The notes under the pieces are model-generated. The model was not told the origin of the DNA and made no database searches. It was given only the letters and a program-made list of their open reading frames with translations. A stretch of DNA of 64,000 nt, taken from NCBI RefSeq assembly GCF_014201505.1, contig NZ_JACHEO010000001.1, positions 248,001 to 312,000 on the forward strand. Reading direction: 5' to 3'. The position numbers and the translations under genes are program-made. The number at the start of each line of letters is the position of its first letter. Within the stretch, counting starts at the first letter, position 1. Origin of the DNA: Desulfoprunum benzoelyticum (GTDB lineage: Bacteria > Desulfobacterota > Desulfobulbia > Desulfobulbales > Desulfocapsaceae). Of this stretch, positions 27,656 through 36,038 are shown in pieces.

Positions 27656-28462
27656 TTATCGTCCAGCTATCTTAATGAAATCAAAGCAGAAACCGAGGTC
27701 GGCAACATAGGACTGAAAAACGCGGCGGATATCCCCGCGATGGAAACGTTCCACGTCGCTGTAACAGAGTTCGAGGTGAATGCCATTCTCGACCAGCCTG
27801 AACCGTGATCCCGGAAAACCTGCGCGTTGGAGGAAATCCTCTGCCTGGTCGATTCGCTGCAGCAGGTCGGCCTCGATCTTCCGACCGGTCCCAATTCTCG
27901 TGGCCAGGCAGGAATTGGCGGGTTGGGCATGATTGGGCAGTCCAGCCTGTTGGGCCAGCGATCTGATCTCAGACTTGTTCAGGCCGGCATCGAGCAGCGG
28001 CGTCATCACCTGCAGTTCCCGAATCGCCTGCATGCCTGGGCGGTGCTGGAGCACATCGTCGGCATTGGTACCATCGACCAGTCGACACCCGGGATCGGCG
28101 GAAAACTCGGCTGTAAAACGCCGGTACAATCTTTTCTTGCAGAAGTAGCACCGCTGATCGGTATTGGCGACAAACTCTTCCCACGCCAACGGCTCGACGG
28201 CGATTTGCCGCAGTTCAACTCCTGTGGGAAAAACAGAACGGAACAGAGCTTGCGCCTGTTCCCGTTGCCTCCTGCCGTTGAGGCAGGATACGGCATGAAC
28301 GGCAATGACCTGGTCCGGTCCGAGCGCCTGGACCGCAGCATGGAGCAGGAGCGTCGAATCGACCCCACCGGAGTAGGCGACCGCGACCCTCTCCAATTTC
28401 CTGAACGATGCGTGCAGCAAGGCACGTTTGCCTGCTGTCTCCCCGGAATTATTCGGATCCAT
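27656..28462 (-). CDS. larE: ATP-dependent sulfur transferase LarE-like
   Basis: PP-loop protein of 268 residues. The ATP-pyrophosphatase loop AYSGGVDSTLLL (29-40) and NTDQRCYFCKKRLY (near residue 99) mark the LarE family, which makes the nickel-pincer cofactor by adding sulfur to a nicotinic acid derivative. C185 in NSCLATRIG is at the position of the sacrificial cysteine in Lactobacillus LarE. larB, larC and a LarA racemase are not in the window, so a role in another sulfur insertion is possible. Its start overlaps the end of the DUF39 gene by 14 bases, which implies coupled translation. Confidence 0.87.
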   Translation of the reverse strand: MDPNNSGETAGKRALLHASFRKLERVAVAYSGGVDSTLLLHAAVQALGPDQVIAVHAVSCLNGRRQREQAQALFRSVFPTGVELRQIAVEPLAWEEFVANTDQRCYFCKKRLYRRFTAEFSADPGCRLVDGTNADDVLQHRPGMQAIRELQVMTPLLDAGLNKSEIRSLAQQAGLPNHAQPANSCLATRIGTGRKIEADLLQRIDQAEDFLQRAGFPGSRFRLVENGIHLELCYSDVERFHRGDIRRVFQSYVADLGFCFDFIKIAGR

Positions 28463-29624
28463 CCGGAAGTGTTTCGGCGGGGTGGTTCAGCAGGAATCGA
28501 CCGGAGGCAATCCATTCCTTCAGCATGCAGGCGATCTCCCTGGCCTTGACGACACTGGAGAGCGGCGCCGTCTGCACCTCCTTGCCGTTGACGATGATGG
28601 ACCCGGATTTCAGCTGGGCGTAGCTTACCTCGCCGTAACTTCGAACGATGCCGTTGGTATAGTCATGGCCGTAGTCGACTATCTGGGTATAGATATCCTT
28701 GTCCGAGACGCCGGTAAAGGTCGCCATCTCAGCGTTGAGAATAGGGATCGGTATGCCGAGACCGACCGCCAGGCTGTTGCCGTATCCCAGGATGGACACC
28801 CCTCTCAGCCAGTCAGGGGACATCTGTTTGAGATCGCCCTGCACCATCAAGGTCCCGGCCGCCTTGCGCGGCACCCCGCCCGGGGTCCGCGGCACGGCTG
28901 GGTTGTGCTGGGTGCCGTGCCAGGTGACATAACCGATGCCTCCGCCGAGAAAGATCCTGGTGCCGATGCCGATGGTTTTGTACAACGGGTCGTTCAGCAA
29001 CGGACTCAGTTCGCCGGCGCTGCAGTAGTTGGCGTTGCGGCAATGCGGTTTCAGCATCCCCATATAGGTATAGACCGCCCTGTCCGAAAGATTCACTGCA
29101 CAGTTGTAATTCTGATAGCCATTGCGTGGGTTGCAGAGCAGGGCGAAAGAGAGGTCGTCGAGACATACCTCTTTCTTCATTTTTCTTCCGGCATAGCAAT
29201 CAGTGCCGTAGGCCTTGGCCTCGAGCAGGACCTTTTTGCCGCGGAGAAGGTCCTCGATGACATGGCCCCCGCCATAGCGGAATTCGCCAGGATAAATCTT
29301 GTTGAGCGGATCATCCTCACATGGTTCGGTTGCGCCGATATAGGCATCGACTGCGGCAAGCCCGGCATAGGCCGGAACCTTGTTGACCCAGACCCGGGAG
29401 GCCTTGATGGTCGGGACCATCTGCCCGAAATTGAAGAACATGCCGGAGGAGCACATCGGGGCGAAAGTGCCGGTGGTCACCACATCGACTTCTCTTGCCG
29501 CCTGTTCGGCACCTTTTTCCCGGACGATCCCCACCATTTCCTCGGCAGTAACGACAACGGCCTCTCCAGCCTTGATACGGGCGTTGATTTCTTCGTAGGT
29601 CTTGCTTATTTTCTGTTTTGTCAT
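28449..29624 (-). CDS. DUF39 homocysteine biosynthesis protein
   Basis: Protein of about 391 residues of the DUF39/HcyS family. In methanogens and some sulfate reducers such proteins take part in making homocysteine from aspartate semialdehyde and a sulfide source. Conserved glycine- and cysteine-rich stretches are seen: TTGTFAPMCSSGMFFNFG near residue 52, YGTDCYAGRKMKKEVC near residue 140, and FLGGGIGYVTWHGTQHNP near residue 225. No CBS domains and no partner ferredoxin are attached or adjacent. The ATG at 29624 is preferred to a TTG seven codons upstream; neither has a good Shine-Dalgarno. It overlaps larE, another sulfur-handling gene. Confidence 0.87.
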   Translation of the reverse strand: MTKQKISKTYEEINARIKAGEAVVVTAEEMVGIVREKGAEQAAREVDVVTTGTFAPMCSSGMFFNFGQMVPTIKASRVWVNKVPAYAGLAAVDAYIGATEPCEDDPLNKIYPGEFRYGGGHVIEDLLRGKKVLLEAKAYGTDCYAGRKMKKEVCLDDLSFALLCNPRNGYQNYNCAVNLSDRAVYTYMGMLKPHCRNANYCSAGELSPLLNDPLYKTIGIGTRIFLGGGIGYVTWHGTQHNPAVPRTPGGVPRKAAGTLMVQGDLKQMSPDWLRGVSILGYGNSLAVGLGIPIPILNAEMATFTGVSDKDIYTQIVDYGHDYTNGIVRSYGEVSYAQLKSGSIIVNGKEVQTAPLSSVVKAREIACMLKEWIASGRFLLNHPAETLPDGSE

Positions 29625-29737
29625 GAACGTATTGATATTATTCAAAGGTTAGGATAAAACCGTCGCAACTGAAGACAAGGCCTCGAGCAAGCAACAGAAT
29701 AAGGGAAGCTGTCGCCTGTCCGCATTTTTTTTCCGCC

Positions 29738-29766
29738 TTGACAGAGTTTTTTCTTTTTCCTAAGCT
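29738..29766 (+). promoter_or_regulatory. candidate promoter of pheA
   Basis: TTGACA (29738-29743), a 17-base pyrimidine-rich spacer and TAAGCT (29761-29766), about 73 bases before the pheA start. The -35 is perfect and the -10 is poor. Confidence 0.4.
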
Positions 29767-29838
29767 GATCATCCACCTGCGGAACAGGCGGACCAGTTGT
29801 CTTTCCCTGCATTCCGCATGAATCTAACAGGACAGACC

Positions 29839-30939
29839 ATGGTTGACGAGCAGAAAAACGAAATTCACCACATACGGAAAAATATTGATGCGCTCGACAG
29901 TGAAATTCTCACCCTGCTCAAACGACGGATCGGTTTTGCCCGGGAAATCGGACGGCTCAAGGACGAAAACAATCGCGCCAAGTGGGATCCGCTGCGCGAG
30001 AGACAGATATACGAGCGTCTGCTGAAGGAAAACGGCTGTTCTTTTCCGGAGGACTCGCTGCGGACGATCTTCCACGAGATCATTACCGCCTGCCGGCTGT
30101 CGCAGCGGAATATCGAGGTTGCCTATCTCGGTCCCGAGGCGACCTTTTCACATCTTGCCGGCGTCAAGTACTTCGGTCACTCGGCAACGTACAACCCGCA
30201 GGATGCGATTGACGATGTCTTTTCCGAGGTCGAAAAAGGCCGGACTCCTTACGGGATCGTGCCGGTGGAGAATTCGATCGAAGGCTCCGTCGTCTCGACA
30301 CTCGACTCCTTCATGAAATACAAGGTGCAGATCTGTGGCGAGGTGCAACTGGAAATAAGCCACAATCTGGTCTGCAGATCGGGCAATATCGAGGATATCC
30401 AGACAGTGGCGTCCCACGCCCAACCTCTGGCGCAATGTCGGGAATGGCTGCGGAAACACCTGCCGAACATCCCGACGCTGCCGGTACTCTCCACCGGCGC
30501 CGCCGCCCAGATGGCGGCCAACAACCCCAATATCGGCGCCATCGCCTCGTCGCTGGCGATCAAGCGCTACGAACTCCAGGTCGTCGTCAAGGGTATCGAG
30601 GATTATCGCGGCAACACTACCCGATTCCTGGTCATCGGCAAGAAATCGCCATCGGCCAGCGGCCAGGACCGCACTTCGCTGTTGGTCGGCACCATGGACC
30701 GCCCGGGGGCGCTCAATGAAATCCTGACCGTTCTCTCGGAAGAGGAGATCAATCTGACCAAGCTCGAGTCGCGGCCGATCAAGGGCAAACAATGGAAATA
30801 TTTGTTCTTCCTTGATATGATCGGCCACATTGAGGATGAGAAGATTTTCAGGGGCTGCGAGCGACTGCGGCCGCTGTGCTCGTATTTCGAGTGGCTCGGC
30901 TCCTACCCGCAGAGCAACTATCTACCCTCCGATACGTGA
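29839..30939 (+). CDS. pheA: bifunctional chorismate mutase/prephenate dehydratase (P-protein)
   Basis: A 366-residue P-protein for phenylalanine synthesis. Residues 1-85 are an AroQ chorismate mutase (IRKNIDALDSEIL...RIGFAREIGRLK). Residues about 90-270 are prephenate dehydratase, with VAYLGPEATFSHLA, the GIVPVENSIEGSV motif and the catalytic NTTRFLVIG. An ACT domain follows (TMDRPGALNEIL, then the ESRP motif in LTKLESRPIKG) and should bind phenylalanine for feedback control. The ATG at 29839 has AGGA in front; another ATG at 29818 is possible. The 3' end overlaps the convergent moaA by 18 bases. Confidence 0.95.
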   Translation: MVDEQKNEIHHIRKNIDALDSEILTLLKRRIGFAREIGRLKDENNRAKWDPLRERQIYERLLKENGCSFPEDSLRTIFHEIITACRLSQRNIEVAYLGPEATFSHLAGVKYFGHSATYNPQDAIDDVFSEVEKGRTPYGIVPVENSIEGSVVSTLDSFMKYKVQICGEVQLEISHNLVCRSGNIEDIQTVASHAQPLAQCREWLRKHLPNIPTLPVLSTGAAAQMAANNPNIGAIASSLAIKRYELQVVVKGIEDYRGNTTRFLVIGKKSPSASGQDRTSLLVGTMDRPGALNEILTVLSEEEINLTKLESRPIKGKQWKYLFFLDMIGHIEDEKIFRGCERLRPLCSYFEWLGSYPQSNYLPSDT

Positions 30940-31986
30940 CATCTGCCCGGGACACTGCATGGTTTGACCATTTTCCAGGCGTTGCTGCAGCTGGTGACCT
31001 TTCGGCTTGTCGAGAACGGTATCGCGGATCACAGCCATCAGTTTCTCGTCTGTCGCCCCACCACGCAGCAGTGCCTTGATATCCCGTTCGTTGTCATTGA
31101 GCAGACAGGAACGCAATTTCCCTTCGGCGGTCAGCCGCAGGCGGTTGCACTGGTCACAGAAATGATGACTGATCGGGCTGATAAAGCCGACCGACCCCTG
31201 CCTGCCGTCGCGGGAATGGAGATGGTACACCCTCGCAGGACCTTCGAATCTTTGGGACTCGCATGGAATGAATTCCCCCATGTCGGTCAGCATCGCCAGA
31301 ATATCGGAGGCCCTGATGAACTGCTCCAGTTGCCAGCTGCTCTTTTCCCCAACCGGCATGAATTCGATAAACCGCACCTGGAAGGGCTGATTGAGGGCCA
31401 GTTCGGCGAAATCGCCGAATTCGTCATCATTGATCCCCCGCATCGCCACAACATTGATCTTGATGCGGAACCCGAGATCTCGGGCCGCGATGATCCCACG
31501 CCAGACCTGATCAAAGCAATCGCGTCCGGTGATCCGGGCGAATTTCTGCGCCTGCAGGCTGTCGAGCGAAACATTGAGCTGCCTGATGCCGGAATTGTAC
31601 AATGACTGCGCATACTCTTCGAGCAGGACGCCGTTGGTCGTCAGCCGGACCTCACGCAGTCCTTCGATTCTGGTCAGCCTGTCGATGAACTGGAGAATAT
31701 CCTTGCGCACCAAGGGCTCGCCGCCGGTCAGACGAATCTTGTTCATTCCGAGTTCGACAGCCAGGCAGACCACCCGCAGCAGTTCCTCGTAAGTCAGCAG
31801 GTCGACATGCGGCAGGATGACGCTGTTTTTTCTCCGGCATCCGCTGTCGCCATCATTTTCCGGCATGCAGTACATGCAACGGAGGTTGCAGCGATCGGTC
31901 ACGGAGAGACGGAGATAGGAAATGGTCCTCGAGAAGTTATCAACGAGAGGCGTTTTTTCGGCTCTGAAAGGGACTGTCTTCGACAC
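30922..31986 (-). CDS. moaA: GTP 3',8-cyclase MoaA
   Basis: Radical SAM enzyme of 354 residues that starts molybdopterin synthesis by cyclising GTP. The SAM-cluster cysteines are C33, C37 and C40 (DRCNLRCMYC); the second cluster is bound by the FCDQCNRLRLTAEGKLRSCLL region; the C-terminal GG needed for activity is present (RIGG at the end). An insert of about 12 residues with two arginines and a cysteine (GDSGCRRKN) follows the first cluster. The start is GTG with AGGA upstream, and no ATG lies before the cluster motif. No other moa genes are near. Confidence 0.94.
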   Translation of the reverse strand: MSKTVPFRAEKTPLVDNFSRTISYLRLSVTDRCNLRCMYCMPENDGDSGCRRKNSVILPHVDLLTYEELLRVVCLAVELGMNKIRLTGGEPLVRKDILQFIDRLTRIEGLREVRLTTNGVLLEEYAQSLYNSGIRQLNVSLDSLQAQKFARITGRDCFDQVWRGIIAARDLGFRIKINVVAMRGINDDEFGDFAELALNQPFQVRFIEFMPVGEKSSWQLEQFIRASDILAMLTDMGEFIPCESQRFEGPARVYHLHSRDGRQGSVGFISPISHHFCDQCNRLRLTAEGKLRSCLLNDNERDIKALLRGGATDEKLMAVIRDTVLDKPKGHQLQQRLENGQTMQCPGQMSRIGG

Positions 31987-32033
31987 GGCTTCCTGCTACT
32001 GTTATAGGAAAGAGTACTGAGGAGGGCCAGTCA

Positions 32034-32062
32034 TTGACTTTAGCCCCGTGAGCATATATATT
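32034..32062 (+). promoter_or_regulatory. predicted sigma-70 promoter for tsaD
   Basis: TTGACT (32034-32039), 17 bases, TATATT (32057-32062). It is 79 bases before tsaD and points toward tsaD-DUF2062-rsmA. Confidence 0.6.
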
Positions 32063-32140
32063 CTAACACTTTTAACCGAAAACACTACACCGTGACAATC
32101 GAAAATCTGTCGTTCCCCCTTTCCCATACCGCAGACTTCA

Positions 32141-33145
32141 ATGCTAATCCTCGGAATTGAAAGTTCCTGCGATGACACCGCCGCGGCCATCCTGGAAAAC
32201 GACCGGACCCTGCATGCGAGCGTGTTGAGCAGCCAGGACGGCATCCATCGCCCCTTCGGCGGGGTGGTGCCCGAACTTGCCTCGAGAAAGCATCTCGAAT
32301 CGGTCTATCCTGTCGTCGCCGAGGCGTTGCAGAGGGCAAGGATCACCCTTGACGATATCGATCTTATCGCCGTCACCCAGGGGCCGGGACTGATTGGTTC
32401 GCTTCTTGTCGGGTTTTCCTTTGCCAAGGCGATTTCGGCGGTAACGGCCATTCCCTTCAGGGGAGTCGATCACATGGCCGGCCACATCCTCTCCGTCTTT
32501 CTGGAGGAAGAACGGCCGACCTTTCCCTATATCGCCCTGATCGCCTCGGGCGGGACGACCTCGCTGTACCTCGCCGAAGGATATACCAGCTTTTCCCATC
32601 TCGGCAGAACCCGGGATGATGCCGCCGGTGAGGCCTTCGACAAGGTCGCCAAGCTCCTCGACCTGCCGTATCCCGGAGGGCCGCACGTCGCCCGCCAGGC
32701 AGCCGGGTGGAAAGGTGATCTCATCAGTTTTCCCAGGGCCTGGCTCAACGAGGAATCCCTCGATTTCAGTTTCAGCGGCCTGAAGACGGCCGTTCTCAAC
32801 CATTGTCGCCAGCAGAGCCAGGCGGGGTCGGAACTGGCGGTCGGTCAGGTCTGCGCCTCCTTCCAGGAGGCGGTAGTCGATGTCCTGGTCGAAAAGACGA
32901 TGCGTGCCGCCCGCCGGCACGGTATTGGAACGGTCGTCCTCGGCGGCGGCGTTTCCGCCAATGCGCGACTGCGACAGGCACTGGCCACCCGGGCCGGCGA
33001 ACAGGGTCTGAAATGCTTCATGCCGCGACCGGCCTTCAGCACGGACAACGCCGCAATGATCGCCCTGGCCGGATATCATGGTTTCATTGAATCCGGCCCT
33101 TCTGCGATCGACAGCGATGTCTACTCGAGATCTTCCCTCGGTTAA
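32141..33145 (+). CDS. tsaD: tRNA N6-adenosine threonylcarbamoyltransferase TsaD
   Basis: ASKHA-fold protein of 334 residues that transfers threonylcarbamoyl to A37 of ANN-decoding tRNAs. It begins ILGIESSCDDTAAAI and has the metal-binding histidines in VPELASRKHLE and DHMAGHIL, plus LIASGGTTSL and the VVLGGGVSANARLR motif near residue 267. It works with TsaB, TsaE and TsaC; a TsaC-like gene lies at 45826-46461 in this window. First gene of a plus-strand run with the DUF2062 gene (11 bases away) and rsmA. Confidence 0.95.
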   Translation: MLILGIESSCDDTAAAILENDRTLHASVLSSQDGIHRPFGGVVPELASRKHLESVYPVVAEALQRARITLDDIDLIAVTQGPGLIGSLLVGFSFAKAISAVTAIPFRGVDHMAGHILSVFLEEERPTFPYIALIASGGTTSLYLAEGYTSFSHLGRTRDDAAGEAFDKVAKLLDLPYPGGPHVARQAAGWKGDLISFPRAWLNEESLDFSFSGLKTAVLNHCRQQSQAGSELAVGQVCASFQEAVVDVLVEKTMRAARRHGIGTVVLGGGVSANARLRQALATRAGEQGLKCFMPRPAFSTDNAAMIALAGYHGFIESGPSAIDSDVYSRSSLG

Positions 33146-33156
33146 TACGGCCTTCC

Positions 33157-33657
33157 ATGAAGCTTGACCGGATCAGGAAATACTATTATCTCCGCTTCAT
33201 CCGCCTCAAGGGGGACCCGCGGTCACTGGCCTTCGGCACCGCCATCGGTGTTTTTGTCGGTTTGACCCCGACGATACCACTGCACACGATCGTCATCCTC
33301 CTCCTCGCTTTTCTCACCAGGACCTCGGCGATCGCCGGCATACTCGTCAGTGTCATCGTCTGCAATCCCTTGACCTATATCCCGATCTACTATTTTTCGA
33401 CAATCATCGGCAATGCCGTGACCCCTTATGAGCTGAACTGGGAAAAGGTCCAGGCTGTCGTCGACGCTCTTTCCTCATCCCCGGGTTTTGTCGAATCCTT
33501 CAACCTCCTGGCCGGACTTGGCCGGGAGACCGTTGTCGTGCTCCTTGCCGGCGGGGTCATCTTCGCCTTGCCGTTTGCCGTTGCCAGCTATTACCTTGCC
33601 CTGCGCATCTTCGTCAAAATCAGGGCCAAACGGCAGGCAAAGCACATCCTCAACTGA
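33157..33657 (+). CDS. DUF2062 membrane protein
   Basis: A 166-residue DUF2062 protein. It has the family's GDPRSLAFGTAIGVFVGLTPTIPLHT start (split here at residues 19-44) and three hydrophobic segments (about 25-65, 68-86, 124-150). The region PLTYIPIYYFSTIIG is also typical. These proteins are thought to sit in the inner membrane; their function is not established. It is tightly packed between tsaD and rsmA. Confidence 0.85.
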   Translation: MKLDRIRKYYYLRFIRLKGDPRSLAFGTAIGVFVGLTPTIPLHTIVILLLAFLTRTSAIAGILVSVIVCNPLTYIPIYYFSTIIGNAVTPYELNWEKVQAVVDALSSSPGFVESFNLLAGLGRETVVVLLAGGVIFALPFAVASYYLALRIFVKIRAKRQAKHILN

Positions 33658-33703
33658 CCCCAGACAGGGCCGGCTCCCCCTCCATCATTCATCGGGTATA
33701 CCA

Positions 33704-34597
33704 ATGTCAGTTTACGGCAAGACCAGATCCGCGCTGCAGCAACACCATCTCGCCCCGAAGAAAAAATTCGGACAGAACTTCCTCGTCCACCGCCATACCG
33801 CCGAGGCCATCGTCCGGGCCGGAGAAATCGGCCCCGATGACGTCATCGTCGAGGTCGGCGTCGGGCTGGCGGCCCTGACCCTTCCTCTTGCGCAAACGGC
33901 CCGCCGTGTCGTGGGGATAGAGATCGACAGCGGCATCATCCGGTTCCACCAACAGGAACACGACCTGCCGGACAACGTCATCCTGCTCCATCGGGACATC
34001 CTCAAGACCGATTTTGACGAACTGGAGCAACAGTGCGGAGGAAGGCTGAAGATCATCGCCAACCTCCCCTACTCCATCTCCAATCCTTTTATTTTCAAAC
34101 TGATCGAAAACCGCCGTCATGTCGAGAAGGCCACGATCATGCTGCAGAAAGAGGTGGCCGACAGACTGCTCGCCGCTCCCGGCTCCAAGGACTACGGCAT
34201 CCCCTCCGTGCTGCTGCAGCATTGCGCCCGCGTCAGGAAGATGCTGACCCTCAGCCCGGCCGAGTTCCACCCGCAGCCCAAAATCGATTCGGTCGTTATC
34301 CAGATCGCGTTCCACCTTCAGCAGGACCGGTCAGACGTTCTATCCCCTGAAGAGATGGAGCTTTTCACCAAAATCGTCAGGGCGGCATTCAGTCAGCGGC
34401 GCAAGACCATTCTCAACACCCTGTCCTCGGCCAATTTTTTCCCGGCTCTGCCTGACCGGAACGATGTCAAGAAGCTGACCGAAGACGTCATCATCACCGC
34501 CGGCCTTTCCCCTCAGGTTCGGCCCGAGACCCTCCCGATCAAAGCATTTGAAGATCTGAGCCGATCCTTTCACCGATTTTTGACAGGAACTGCCTGA
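33704..34597 (+). CDS. rsmA: 16S rRNA dimethyladenosine transferase RsmA (KsgA)
   Basis: A 297-residue methyltransferase that dimethylates A1518 and A1519 near the 3' end of 16S rRNA. The start LAPKKKFGQNFLVH is diagnostic; the SAM pocket is VIVEVGVGLAALTLPLA (near residue 48), followed by the acidic GIEID, and the catalytic NLPYSISNPFIF (near residue 121) is intact. One deviation is GVGLAALT where most RsmA have GPG-G-LT. The ATG at 33704 gives the standard start; the open frame reaches back into the DUF2062 gene and is rejected there. Confidence 0.93.
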   Translation: MSVYGKTRSALQQHHLAPKKKFGQNFLVHRHTAEAIVRAGEIGPDDVIVEVGVGLAALTLPLAQTARRVVGIEIDSGIIRFHQQEHDLPDNVILLHRDILKTDFDELEQQCGGRLKIIANLPYSISNPFIFKLIENRRHVEKATIMLQKEVADRLLAAPGSKDYGIPSVLLQHCARVRKMLTLSPAEFHPQPKIDSVVIQIAFHLQQDRSDVLSPEEMELFTKIVRAAFSQRRKTILNTLSSANFFPALPDRNDVKKLTEDVIITAGLSPQVRPETLPIKAFEDLSRSFHRFLTGTA

Positions 34598-34884
34598 TTC
34601 CGTGATTTTCGCGGGGATTGCCGTTGCAATCGATCCGCCGTTCGGCAAGCCGTAGAAATAGTGATCACCATCCGGTGAGAAACTGCCGGCATCGCAACCG
34701 CAGGAGATGGGGCGCGGGTCAGCGCCACTGACGGATCCACGGCGCAGGACACGAAAATGACACGATGTGGATATCTGCAAGGAAACTGGCGGCGTGGCGG
34801 GATGAGACCGAACGGCCACAATCCGCCACGCTGTTGAAAAGGAGGATCGAACAGACTACGCGGGGAAGTTGTACGGTTGATCCG
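34598..34884. other. gene-poor stretch between rsmA and a lipoprotein gene
   Basis: No protein with recognisable similarity, no tRNA and no clear terminator were seen on either strand in these 287 bases. A minus-strand frame crosses it into rsmA but looks like a shadow. Confidence 0.5.
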
Positions 34885-35382
34885 CTACATGGTCGGTTCG
34901 CCAAAGGGATTGACGTTGCCCGAGGAACTGAGATCAGCCGTTACGTAGAGGGTGGCGTGAGTCTTGCCAAGGGGGCCGCCAAAGCCTTCGGCCAGGACGA
35001 CCATGCAGGTCTTGTTCGGTTTGGTGAAGGCAAGCAGGGTGTAGTCGTAGGAGGCCTCGCCGACCAGTTTCCACTTGTTGTTGCGCATCGAAGCGACGAT
35101 GAAATCCTTCAGCGAATTGACTTCGACCCTGCCAGTGTAATGAAGGATGCCGCCTTTGAACGATTCGGTATTGATCGACATCGTCTTTTTCTGATCAAGT
35201 TTCATTTCGACAGGAAGTTCGAGGTCACCGAAACTGCCGACAGAATTCGCCAACGGGGGAAGATCGCCGATCCCGACGGCCGATTGATTCTGACTCTTGC
35301 CGGAACAGCCACCAACAACCAGTGCGAGTGATGCAATAACAACGAGTGTCGATATTCGTTTAACGATATGAGCCGTATTCAT
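34885..35382 (-). CDS. lipoprotein of unknown function
   Basis: A 165-residue protein with a lipoprotein signal: the hydrophobic STLVVIASLALVVGGC ends in a lipobox (VGGC) so the cysteine at about residue 26 should be lipidated. The mature part is a small soluble domain with alternating strands (KTMSINTESFKGGILHYTG, YDYTLLAFTKPN, THATLYVTADL). It resembles small DUF-type lipoproteins but none was recognised with certainty. GGAGG seven bases before the ATG lies inside the last codons of the nitroreductase gene, three bases upstream, so the two genes are likely co-expressed. Confidence 0.75.
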   Translation of the reverse strand: MNTAHIVKRISTLVVIASLALVVGGCSGKSQNQSAVGIGDLPPLANSVGSFGDLELPVEMKLDQKKTMSINTESFKGGILHYTGRVEVNSLKDFIVASMRNNKWKLVGEASYDYTLLAFTKPNKTCMVVLAEGFGGPLGKTHATLYVTADLSSSGNVNPFGEPTM

Positions 35383-35385
35383 TGT

Positions 35386-35901
35386 TCATCCTCCAATTTT
35401 TTTTAAAATGAAATCGTGCACATTTTTTCTATGCGATTTCTGATTTCGATGCGCCGGGTATCCAACCGCAATGACCGCCATGAGATCGTATCTCGCACTG
35501 ACGCCCAATTCAACGTTGACGTCATGCTTGTTTTTGAGGATCTGGCCCAGCCAGACTGCTCCCAGGCCTAAAGATTCAGCCGCCAGCAGGATATTCTGGA
35601 TGGCGGCGCCGGCCGACTGGTGGTCCTTGACTTCGTCATATATGGCCTCCGTGTCAAGGAACACCACGATCAGGCTGTTGCAATTGGCGACGATGTGACG
35701 ATACAGGGTCAGATCGGCAATATGGCTCCTGACCTTTTTGTCGGTCAGGATCACAAAGCGCCACGGTTGATTATTCTTGCCGGATGGAGCCCAGATCGCC
35801 GCCTCCACCAGGGTCACCAGATCTTTTTCAGAAACGGCCTCGGTGGTAAATTCACGGATGCTCCGCCGTTCTTTTATTGCCTTCAAGATACTGTTTTCCA
35901 T
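35386..35901 (-). CDS. nitroreductase family protein
   Basis: FMN-dependent nitroreductase-like protein of 171 residues. The FMN phosphate-binding motif ERRSIREFTTEAVSEKDL is at residues 11-28 and the APSGKNNQPWRFVI motif at about 38-51; the C-terminal GLGAVWLGQI and VIAVGYPAH complete the fold. It could reduce nitro compounds, quinones or flavins, and the true substrate is unknown. It precedes the lipoprotein gene on the minus strand. The start has only a weak Shine-Dalgarno. Confidence 0.88.
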   Translation of the reverse strand: MENSILKAIKERRSIREFTTEAVSEKDLVTLVEAAIWAPSGKNNQPWRFVILTDKKVRSHIADLTLYRHIVANCNSLIVVFLDTEAIYDEVKDHQSAGAAIQNILLAAESLGLGAVWLGQILKNKHDVNVELGVSARYDLMAVIAVGYPAHRNQKSHRKNVHDFILKKIGG

Positions 35902-36038
35902 ATCACTTCAGCATAAATACGTGTAATCGCACATCACCAGTCAGATAAACGCGATTTGTGGTATCCCGCCAAGCATCAAGCCATCATTCATAAACTAGTT
36001 TAATTTTAAATGGTTGTCGAGAACAAATGCACCCTGCC

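Noticed and set aside
34340..34819. 159-codon minus-strand frame across the rsmA end
   Set aside because: More than half lies opposite rsmA; the remainder resembles no known protein.
34598..34884. Selenocysteine tRNA or other RNA gene near the selenoprotein
   Set aside because: No tRNA arms or UCA anticodon loop could be found in this or other intergenic gaps.
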